From NCBI GenBank assembly GCA_029253325.1, contig JAQWZS010000197.1, forward strand, positions 1-6,764: a DNA stretch of 6,764 nt, in the 5' to 3' direction. How positions within the stretch are numbered: position 1 is the first letter of the stretch; each line of letters starts with the position of its first letter. The position numbers and the translations under genes were made by a program. This DNA comes from Bacteroidia bacterium. GTDB taxonomy: Bacteria > Bacteroidota > Bacteroidia > NS11-12g > UBA9320. Positions 1 to 6,061 of the stretch are shown piece after piece. The notes below the pieces were generated by a model. It was not told the DNA's origin. It searched no databases and was given only the letters and a program-made list of their open reading frames with translations.

Positions 1-628
1 GAATTGAAGTCGTACAACCCAAAAAAGCTATACCTGGATCACTGCTTACTGAATTCGATGGTTGCCAACCATAAGGCGAATACGTCGGTATAAATCCTTC
101 AATATCCATTGTGCCAACACTAGAAGTTGCACCCCAACAATACAACCTAAATGTAATTAGTTCATTTGAAGTCAAAGTATTAATTGTTGATGTATTAACA
201 GCATAGGTTTGAGGATTAGCAGATGAGATGTTCTGTAAGTTATAAATGGAAGAATAACTAACAAAATTGTCTGTTGAATATAAAAGTTCAAAATTTATAG
301 GTCCTTGGGGACTTCTGTCAATTCTAATCATGAGTTCATCTAAATCTAATATAAAACCTTGATTTACAGAAATTGTAAACTGAATGTAATCACCATCTAC
401 AATGGCTGAAGATAAGGATGACTCATCCCATCCAAATGAATTATAATCAATTGCATTACCAGACGTCTTATTAATTCCAGGACCCCGGCTTAATCCAATA
501 ATACTGACTCCTTGACCTTCGGCATTCGTAATAGATAATGAATTATCTCGATCAATTAAACCAATTAAGCTTTGTGCATTTATAAAGAATGCTTGTATTA
601 CACAAATAAATAAGAAAAGAATTTTCAT
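1..628 (-). CDS. Secreted beta-sandwich surface protein, C-terminus cut off by the window edge
   Basis: The minus-strand frame is open from the ATG at 626-628 to the left edge, giving 209 residues with no stop. Residues 1-18 form a clear signal peptide: Lys2, a hydrophobic core, then 'FINA' before Gln19. That is the usual '-AQ' cleavage context of Bacteroidota, and it fixes this start. No lipobox cysteine follows, so this is an exported protein, not a lipoprotein. Residues about 20-205 look like a single beta-sandwich domain, with 'LSRGPGI' (46-52), 'SFGW' (64-67), 'YIQFTISV' (81-88), 'RIDRSPQGP' (102-110) and 'FRLYCWGA' (160-167). From memory, this pattern recurs at the N-terminus of large Bacteroidota exported proteins, some with nuclease or phosphoesterase domains and type IX secretion tails. 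Whatever follows here lies outside the window, so no function is assigned. The start lies only 14 bases past the T-run of the upstream terminator. Confidence 0.85.
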   Translation of the reverse strand, partial: MKILFLFICVIQAFFINAQSLIGLIDRDNSLSITNAEGQGVSIIGLSRGPGINKTSGNAIDYNSFGWDESSLSSAIVDGDYIQFTISVNQGFILDLDELMIRIDRSPQGPINFELLYSTDNFVSYSSIYNLQNISSANPQTYAVNTSTINTLTSNELITFRLYCWGATSSVGTMDIEGFIPTYSPYGWQPSNSVSSDPGIAFLGCTTSI

Positions 629-642
629 GGATTCGAATAAAC

Positions 643-673
643 AAAAAACCCAGATGACAAGTGTCATCTGGGT
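643..673 (-). terminator. Intrinsic terminator of the Na+/phosphate cotransporter gene
   Basis: Positions 649-672 are a perfect inverted repeat: CCCAGATGAC, four-base loop, GTCATCTGGG. One more A-T pair at 648/673 can extend the stem. Read on the minus strand the stem is followed directly by six T (648-643). It begins 25 bases after the cotransporter stop codon, the standard position for Rho-independent termination. On the plus strand no T-run follows, so it should work in one direction only. Confidence 0.9.
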
Positions 674-697
674 ATAATATTTGAAGTCCTGATAAGT

Positions 698-2848
698 TTA
701 ATTCAAATACTGTCCACTAGCAGCTTCTGACACATTAATGATATGATCACCTACCCTCTCAATTGATGAGAATATATTACTATAAATTAAACCACTCTGA
801 GCATTATAATCCCCTTTTTCCATGCTCTTGAAATGTTTTTTACGAATATCATTTCGTAATTCATTAATAGAAACCTCCAATGATATTGATTTATCAAGGT
901 TGATTTCACTATAATTACCATTTAAGTTTTTAATCATTAACTCGTAAGCTTCTAAAACTTTATCGAACAACATATTAAGGTTGTCTCGTTGATTTTGATC
1001 AAACCATAACTTAGCATCTGTTTTCTTATCTACTGTTTTGGAGATTTGCATATAAATATCACCCATACGTTCTAAGTCACTTGTAATACTCAACATAGAC
1101 CTAAGACGCAGTGAGGATTTTTCTGATAATTTAGAGGTAGAAACTTTTCCTAAGTAATTTGCAATCTCAGCTTCAAGATTATCAGTAATTTCCTCATACT
1201 TGATAATCTTCTTCATCAATTTATTCCTTTTTTTAACATCTAACTCGTTAATTAATTCGTTAGATTTTTTGTGCATCTTAAAAGTTAATTCTGCAAATTT
1301 TACAACTTCTTTTTTAGCCTCTAAAATAGATAATTCAGGAGTTTGTGTAATACCGCTCGAAATAAATTCCAACTTAAATATCTCATCATCTTCACCTTTT
1401 GATTTTACAGTGGCTTCAGCAATCTTTACTAATTGAGGTACAAACCATATCAATAACAACACATTGGTTAAATTAAAGATCGTATGGAAAGCTGATAAAC
1501 CTATTGTAGCTCCCTCGCCACTAATTGTCTCTCCTAGTTCATTTATAAAAGGGGCCATTCCTAAAACACTGGATGTAAACCAAGTTACAATATTCAGAAA
1601 AACAGGCATTAGGAAAATCATCCATGTCACACCTACAATGTTGAACATAGAATGAATACGTGCTGATCTTTTAGCATGAACATTACCTATCAATGAGGCT
1701 AGCTCTGCAGTAATTGTTGTACCAATATTTTCACCTAAGATCATTGCAGCACCAACTTCAAATGGAATGATACCTTTTAAAACCATAGTTAGTGTTAATG
1801 CCATTGCAGCACTTGATGATTGAACAACTATGGTAACCAAAGTACCTAATAGTACAAAAGCTATTCTACCAATAAATGGTGAATCACTAAATTGTGTAAA
1901 AAATTGAACTATCCCTGAATTAGCATCTAAGTCAGGAACTGCATCTTTCAAGAAACCTAACCCCATAAAAAGTATTGCAAATCCAATAATAGCATTAGCC
2001 CAACCCTTCACCTTGTTCTTAGCCATGAACATTAAGGGTGCACCAAATGCTATGAAAATTAATGAATAACTAGATAAGCTAATTTTAAAGCCAAATAATG
2101 ACACTAACCAACCTGTAATAGTTGTACCAATGTTTGCCCCCATCATAACTCCCGAAGATTCTAATAGTGTTAAAAGTCCAGCATTTACGAAACTCACAGT
2201 CATTACTGTTGTCGCACTTGAAGATTGAACCAAAGCAGTAATTAAAAAACCACTTAGAACACCGAGGTATCGGTTTCTAGTCATACTACTCAAAATCTTA
2301 CGAAGACCGCCAGCAGCTGATTGTTGTAACCCTTCACTCATCAGTTTCATACCAAAAATAAATAACCCAAGCGACCCTAAAAGGACTAGAAATTTATATA
2401 AACCCCAGTCTCGAAGTGTCTTGAATTTACCCTTATCAGACCAAACTAAATCTCCACTCTCAGGTATACCATTTTTGAGAACTTTATTGATGTCTCCTCC
2501 ATCTTTTAAACAACCTATTTTCCATACGTATTTTTCACCAGAGCTCATACCCTCTATTTTGAAAGAGGTGCTTTTAGAATCAATCACTGGAGAATATTTC
2601 CATCCCTTACCTTTTTCAACTTTTTTCTGATATTGAATTATAATATTTTCAACATTATCTATCTGATCATAATCAATTAACCAAGAAAATTTAGCTCCTG
2701 AAATAATGCCTTTAGCATTTATATTTTTAAAAATATCCCCAGTCAAATCTACATTACTCGTTGAGTCGTAAGCAAAATTTGTAAGCGAAAAGATTGACAA
2801 GAGAGTTAGCAAGAAAAATCTGTAACCAATTTTTGTTTTATAAAACAT
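698..2848 (-). CDS. Na+/phosphate cotransporter (PNaS family) with N-terminal FN3-like and C-terminal PhoU-like domains
   Basis: A 716-residue inner-membrane protein predicted to import inorganic phosphate with sodium. Residues 1-26 look like a signal peptide (basic start, hydrophobic 11-22). Residues about 45-145 resemble a fibronectin-III domain: 'FSW' (54-56), 'IIQYQKK' (70-76), 'GWKYSP' (82-87), 'FKIEGMSSGEKYVWKI' (96-111) and a closing 'KGKFKTL' (139-145). The transporter core (about 150-475) has the family's duplicated signature: QSSSATT (208-214) with GANIGTT (237-243), then QSSSAA (343-348) with GENIGTT (372-378). Residues about 505-710 are a helical PhoU-like domain with the paired motifs DLERMGD (591-597) and SIERVGDH (695-702), which bind metal in PhoU. 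Carriers of this family usually start directly at the first membrane helix, so the periplasmic FN3-like extension is the odd part. The porin gene lies 83 bases upstream on the same strand. TTAACA-type repeats lie 55 bases before the start and an intrinsic terminator lies downstream. The family call is firm; the FN3 call rests on pattern only. Confidence 0.95.
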   Translation of the reverse strand: MFYKTKIGYRFFLLTLLSIFSLTNFAYDSTSNVDLTGDIFKNINAKGIISGAKFSWLIDYDQIDNVENIIIQYQKKVEKGKGWKYSPVIDSKSTSFKIEGMSSGEKYVWKIGCLKDGGDINKVLKNGIPESGDLVWSDKGKFKTLRDWGLYKFLVLLGSLGLFIFGMKLMSEGLQQSAAGGLRKILSSMTRNRYLGVLSGFLITALVQSSSATTVMTVSFVNAGLLTLLESSGVMMGANIGTTITGWLVSLFGFKISLSSYSLIFIAFGAPLMFMAKNKVKGWANAIIGFAILFMGLGFLKDAVPDLDANSGIVQFFTQFSDSPFIGRIAFVLLGTLVTIVVQSSSAAMALTLTMVLKGIIPFEVGAAMILGENIGTTITAELASLIGNVHAKRSARIHSMFNIVGVTWMIFLMPVFLNIVTWFTSSVLGMAPFINELGETISGEGATIGLSAFHTIFNLTNVLLLIWFVPQLVKIAEATVKSKGEDDEIFKLEFISSGITQTPELSILEAKKEVVKFAELTFKMHKKSNELINELDVKKRNKLMKKIIKYEEITDNLEAEIANYLGKVSTSKLSEKSSLRLRSMLSITSDLERMGDIYMQISKTVDKKTDAKLWFDQNQRDNLNMLFDKVLEAYELMIKNLNGNYSEINLDKSISLEVSINELRNDIRKKHFKSMEKGDYNAQSGLIYSNIFSSIERVGDHIINVSEAASGQYLN

Positions 2849-2903
2849 AAACCTATTTATTTATAAGATGCAAATTAATAAAAATTCAAAGGAGTCTGAA
2901 AAA

Positions 2904-2931
2904 TGTTACATTAACGTTAATTCATTGTTAA
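2904..2931 (-). promoter_or_regulatory. Pho-box-like operator: three direct hexamers at 11-base spacing, before the cotransporter
   Basis: Read on the minus strand: TTAACA (2931-2926), 5 bases, TTAACG (2920-2915), 5 bases, GTAACA (2909-2904). The period is exactly 11 bases, so all three copies lie on one face of the helix. The first hexamer starts immediately after the porin stop codon (2934-2932). Direct TTAACA-like repeats with about 5-base spacers bind PhoP in Bacillus, and an 11-base period marks the E. coli PhoB box. Use for phosphate-starvation control here is inferred from that likeness, from the downstream phosphate carrier and from a matching array before the porin. Possible promoter elements are CTCCTTTG (2894-2887) or TTAATTTG (2878-2871), both imperfect matches to TAnnTTTG. 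Confidence 0.6.
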
Positions 2932-4107
2932 TTAAATGCCAAACTCTATCTGGAATCTAATTCTGTAGTTTGAATCAACAACGTTTTCTTTTGTAATATA
3001 TGAGATATCTGATTGTACTTTAAGCTTGTGACCAACAATATATCTTGATAGTCCCAAAGTATATTCTGTTGTATTTTGAGTTACTCCAAGACCTTTAGCA
3101 AGATCTACAGAAGTGTATCTTGCAGCAAACTCATAATTGTTATCGAAGAGATATCCTAATTGACCAACATAACCATACCCAGAGGTAAATCCACCAATAT
3201 CTTTGGATAAATTTTTATTAGCATATTCTCCCATTATACTGAGACCATTATATTTAAAAATAGCATCGATAAATAGGGTTGTAATGTCATTGTATTGTGA
3301 GGTTAAATTACCATTGCTATCTGCTAATTCTACAAAACTACCCAACTGACCACCACTTCTATTGGTATTTTCATTCAGACAAGAAGTAACACCAATGGCT
3401 AATTTAGGTTTATTCTCCCTCTTTAAATCAGCACTAAAATAATCACCTTTTGAAGTGAATTTCCCAAAGGGATAAAACTCTAATCGACCAGTATACGATA
3501 AGCCATTTTCTTCATTTACAGCCGTAATATTTCTACCCTCTCCAGTTGAAACCGCAGCTGCCAGAGTTAAAGGCATGTTGCCTATTTTTTGCTTAAGTCG
3601 ATATTGTACTCCAAAATCTCGATCAATATTAAACTTACTGTTCACATTACTTCGATCTACAAACTGAAGTGCCATAGAAGATATAACCCTTTCTCTATTA
3701 CCTGGTAGTTTAGTTTGACCAAACCAGATTTGGTGCTTTTTATTTATGTTATATTTCAAAACAGCATCTAAAACAATTTTTGATCCATGACTTACGCGAC
3801 TTGCATCTTTAGTTATTCCTTGGTCTCGATTACTTATGGCTAACTCCAACTTATATTCAAACTTTGGGTTATAAATATATCCTTTTGATTTAAGTCGCAT
3901 TCGCCTAACCATTGCTTTCATTTCTTGATCATTACCAGATTCATTAGTTTCAAATGATGCTAAACTTTGTACTCTAAAGCTAAGCTTCATTTTAACTCTG
4001 TCATCACTTGATTTAAATAAAAGACCTTTATCAACCGTTTCGTAATTAAATTGAGCTTTCACACTAAAAGTAATAATCAAAAAGATTATAGACAATAAAT
4101 ATTTCAT
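2932..4107 (-). CDS. Phosphate-selective porin, OprP/OprO family
   Basis: A 391-residue outer-membrane beta-barrel expected to admit phosphate or polyphosphate into the periplasm. Residues 1-18 are a signal peptide (Lys2, hydrophobic 3-15, 'VKA' before Gln19), which fixes the start; the next Met is at residue 40. The family pattern is clear at 'VRRMRLKSKGYIYNPKFEYKLEL' spread over 67-89, 'DAVLKYNINKKHQIWFGQTKLPGNRERV' over 114-141, and 'QFVDRS' (148-153), the long N-terminal strands and loop of Porin_O_P proteins. Alternating polar and hydrophobic strands continue to the end, and the protein closes on 'YRIRFQIEFGI', a barrel-type C-terminus. Its length is close to that usual for the family. 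Which anion it selects cannot be read directly, but basic residues (Arg68, Arg69, Arg71, Lys133, Arg138, Arg140) are plentiful in the N-terminal third. No terminator hairpin is visible after its stop, so transcription may continue into the cotransporter. Confidence 0.92.
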   Translation of the reverse strand: MKYLLSIIFLIITFSVKAQFNYETVDKGLLFKSSDDRVKMKLSFRVQSLASFETNESGNDQEMKAMVRRMRLKSKGYIYNPKFEYKLELAISNRDQGITKDASRVSHGSKIVLDAVLKYNINKKHQIWFGQTKLPGNRERVISSMALQFVDRSNVNSKFNIDRDFGVQYRLKQKIGNMPLTLAAAVSTGEGRNITAVNEENGLSYTGRLEFYPFGKFTSKGDYFSADLKRENKPKLAIGVTSCLNENTNRSGGQLGSFVELADSNGNLTSQYNDITTLFIDAIFKYNGLSIMGEYANKNLSKDIGGFTSGYGYVGQLGYLFDNNYEFAARYTSVDLAKGLGVTQNTTEYTLGLSRYIVGHKLKVQSDISYITKENVVDSNYRIRFQIEFGI

Positions 4108-4129
4108 GTTGCAAATATTTAAATGCGTT

Positions 4130-4176
4130 TGTTATCAAATAGTTAAGCAAATGTTAATATTGTTAACGAATGTTTA
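4130..4176 (-). promoter_or_regulatory. Pho-box-like operator array upstream of the porin
   Basis: Read on the minus strand: TTAACA (4157-4152), 5 bases, TTAACT (4146-4141), 5 bases, ATAACA (4135-4130), again with an exact 11-base period. Two further copies lie upstream, TTAACA (4166-4161) and TAAACA (4176-4171), at 9 and 10 bases. The core copies the arrangement before the cotransporter. A candidate -7 element AATATTTG (4119-4112) starts 10 bases after the array, about where an activator-dependent promoter element would sit. It ends only 4 bases before the ATG, so the transcript would be nearly leaderless if this element is used. A Pho-type role is inferred from the repeat geometry and the genes served. 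Confidence 0.6.
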
Positions 4177-4241
4177 ATTAATTATAAAATAGAGTAACAA
4201 ATAATTAACAAATGTTCGATTAAAATTATTTATCTATAAAT

Positions 4242-4249
4242 TAAATTTG
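4242..4249 (+). promoter_or_regulatory. Bacteroidota -7 promoter element TAAATTTG for the GNAT/glycosyltransferase operon
   Basis: TAAATTTG is a perfect match to the Bacteroidota -7 consensus TAnnTTTG. It ends one base before the first ATG (4251). In that promoter class transcription begins a few bases after the G, which would put the mRNA 5' end at or very near the second ATG (4254), making the transcript leaderless. I do not see a good TTG -33 element at the usual distance, so the call rests on the -7 element and its position. Confidence 0.6.
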
Positions 4250-4250
4250 T

Positions 4251-4694
4251 ATGATGATTCGAAAAGCCATTGCATCTGACATACCAAGTATGATGAAACT
4301 AATTGTTGAATTAGCGATCTATGAACGTGCTCCAAATGAGGTATCTAATACTGAGCAAATGATGCTCGCAGATGGCTTTAGTAACAACCCGTTATATCAT
4401 GCTTTCATTGCTGAGATAGACGGTAATATTGTTGGTTTTGCAATAACCTATTACAGGTACAGCACTTGGAAAGGGAGATGCTTATATCTTGAAGATTTAA
4501 TCGTAACTGAAAATTACAGAAATAAGGGAATTGGGCAAAAGCTTTTTGATTATTGTCTTTCGTTTGGTAAAAAAAACAGCTGTAAAAAAATGATTTGGCA
4601 AGTATTGGATTGGAATCAGCCCGCTATTAATTTTTACAATAAAAATAACGCTCAATTGGATAATGGATGGATTAATGGTTCACTAGAACTATGA
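4251..4694 (+). CDS. GNAT-family N-acetyltransferase, spermidine/spermine (diamine) acetyltransferase-like
   Basis: A 147-residue single-domain cytoplasmic acetyl-CoA-dependent acetyltransferase. The pattern follows the eukaryotic SSAT type closely: 'IRKAIASDIPSMMKLIVELAIYE' spread over 3-25, 'DGFSNNPLYHAFIAE' (41-55), 'YLEDLIV' (79-85), the acetyl-CoA loop RNKGIG (90-95), and 'WNQPAINFY' (121-129). Glu81-Asp82 and Tyr129 match the substrate-side acids and the catalytic tyrosine of SSAT. It is somewhat shorter than human SSAT (171) and ends just after the last core strand. Polyamines or another small amine are plausible substrates, but specificity varies widely among GNATs. Two ATGs stand in tandem (4251 and 4254); the second fits both related proteins, which tend to begin 'MIRKA', and the promoter position. 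The stop overlaps the next start (ATGA, 4691-4694), so the two genes form an operon. Confidence 0.9.
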   Translation: MMIRKAIASDIPSMMKLIVELAIYERAPNEVSNTEQMMLADGFSNNPLYHAFIAEIDGNIVGFAITYYRYSTWKGRCLYLEDLIVTENYRNKGIGQKLFDYCLSFGKKNSCKKMIWQVLDWNQPAINFYNKNNAQLDNGWINGSLEL

Positions 4695-6061
4695 GTAGAA
4701 ACAATTTAATATGGTTAATCGTCATAATTATTGACGCAATATTAGTTTTTAACATAGATAGTACATTTGATGGCGGGGACAGTATTCTACACTATTTACA
4801 AGCTCATCAAGCAATGGAAACTACCCACTATTTTATGGACATGTGGGCGAAACCAATTTTCATTTTATTAGCTTTCCCTTTTGCAAAAATTGGATGGATT
4901 GGCATGAAAACATTCAATATGATATGCATTCTAGTTAGTGCATTGGGATGTAAAAGAATTTCAGAACATTATAAGACTAATGGTTGGTATGGAGTAATTT
5001 TATGCTTTTTTGCTTATTCTTTTTTCTTAGTACAGTCCTCTGGACTTACCGAACCATTGTTTACCGTTATACTCACTTGGGTTATTCTTTTTGAATTAAA
5101 TAACAAATCATATTTATCATATACCCTATTATCATTCCTTCCTTTTGTAAGGTCTGAAGGATATATAATCGTCATTATATTTTTAATTTATTCATTAATT
5201 AATGATAGAAAAAAATTCATTCCTTTTATGACTTTGGGTACAATAATTTATGGAATCATTGGAATATTTTATCATAATGATTTTTTATGGATGTTTAATC
5301 AGAATCCCTACTCTGGTATTGAGTACAAATATGGAAATGGTTCAGGATTTCACTTCATTGAACAACTGCCTTATATAATCGGTCTTCCTATATTCATTTT
5401 ATTCTGTTTAGGCTTATTACATTTCACATTAAATATTAAAAATTATTTTCGAACCAAAGATTTCTTCTTGATATATGGTATAACTATTGGGTATATTGTT
5501 GCACATAGTATTTTTTGGAGATTTGGCTTATTTCATAGTTTCGGTCTTACAAGAGTTTTGATTGTCATTATTCCGCTTATTTCAATCATAGCCTATCGTG
5601 GAATTTTATGGATTGAAAACCTATTTACAAATATTGACAAAAAGATAATTCGTTCCATTACTTTCATTAGTATCTTAACTTTTCCATTTATAAAAAGTCC
5701 GATGGCTTTATCATGGCAAAATGATATAAAACTTAATATTCATCAAGAGATTATATTGACAGCAAATAAGTGGTTAATCGATAACAAACTAAACTTATCA
5801 CCCACGATTACAAATGCTTATTTTCTTGCACTTGCTTCAAATAGAATAATTGATAATGATATCAACATTATTGAAATGAAGTTACTCCACAATAGTGATT
5901 TTAAAACATCTAAAGGTTCATTAATTGTGTGGGACTCCTATTTTGCAGTAACAGATTCGCAAATAAGTGAGTCTTACATTGTAAATAATTTTAACGTAAA
6001 AAAATTAAAACAATTCATTGGTGAAGAAAACTACAAGATAGTTATTTATCAAGTTTTGTAG
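4691..6061 (+). CDS. Polytopic GT-C-type glycosyltransferase (mannosyltransferase-like)
   Basis: A 456-residue integral membrane protein with roughly 10-12 hydrophobic segments between residues 5 and 335, followed by a soluble tail (about 340-456) that should face the periplasm. GT-C enzymes move a sugar from a polyprenyl-phosphate donor to a lipid, glycan or protein. Supporting features are an acidic motif in the first external loop, 'DGGDSILHY' (27-35, Asp27/Asp30, the place of the catalytic acid in GT-C folds), 'LTEPLF' (119-124) and 'FVRSEGY' (152-158); TEP-like and R-x-EG motifs recur in bacterial and GPI-type mannosyltransferases. The donor and acceptor cannot be inferred. Its start overlaps the GNAT stop by 4 bases, which suggests translational coupling and one transcript. 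Its 3' end overlaps the convergent glycosyltransferase gene by 20 bases. Confidence 0.8.
   Translation: MSRNNLIWLIVIIIDAILVFNIDSTFDGGDSILHYLQAHQAMETTHYFMDMWAKPIFILLAFPFAKIGWIGMKTFNMICILVSALGCKRISEHYKTNGWYGVILCFFAYSFFLVQSSGLTEPLFTVILTWVILFELNNKSYLSYTLLSFLPFVRSEGYIIVIIFLIYSLINDRKKFIPFMTLGTIIYGIIGIFYHNDFLWMFNQNPYSGIEYKYGNGSGFHFIEQLPYIIGLPIFILFCLGLLHFTLNIKNYFRTKDFFLIYGITIGYIVAHSIFWRFGLFHSFGLTRVLIVIIPLISIIAYRGILWIENLFTNIDKKIIRSITFISILTFPFIKSPMALSWQNDIKLNIHQEIILTANKWLIDNKLNLSPTITNAYFLALASNRIIDNDINIIEMKLLHNSDFKTSKGSLIVWDSYFAVTDSQISESYIVNNFNVKKLKQFIGEENYKIVIYQVL

Larger units (their letters stand above)
4108..4250. other. Divergent intergenic region, rich in TTAAC-type hexamers
   Basis: These 143 bases separate the minus-strand porin from the plus-strand GNAT gene and are strongly AT-rich. 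Besides the porin-facing array they contain a plus-strand pair, GTAACA (4194-4199), 5 bases, TTAACA (4205-4210), at the same 11-base period. They also contain a perfect TAnnTTTG element next to the GNAT start. I see no open reading frame worth calling and no hairpin with a T-run. Confidence 0.6.

Noticed and set aside
649..672. Hairpin as a bidirectional terminator
   Set aside because: There is no T-run on the plus strand and no plus-strand gene ends here; it serves only the minus strand.
1200..1655. Plus-strand open frames of 78 and 63 codons (1200-1436, 1464-1655)
   Set aside because: They lie wholly antisense to the well-supported Na+/phosphate carrier, have low-complexity translations and no promoter or recognisable domain.
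2421..2630. Plus-strand open frame of 69 codons
   Set aside because: It is antisense to the FN3-like region of the carrier and shows no coding signature of its own.
2911..2920. Palindrome TTAACGTTAA as a terminator or stand-alone operator
   Set aside because: The stem is too weak and AT-rich for a terminator. It is explained by one of the 11-base direct repeats plus its spacer.
4108..4250. Short repeats as a CRISPR-like array or iterons of an origin
   Set aside because: The units are 6-base hexamers at an 11-base period, and no repeat/spacer structure, cas genes or replication gene is nearby. A regulator-binding array fits better.
4569..4590. A8 and A7 runs inside the GNAT gene as a programmed frameshift site
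   Set aside because: The reading frame on both sides gives continuous, family-typical GNAT sequence, so no shift is needed. AT-rich lysine codons explain the runs.
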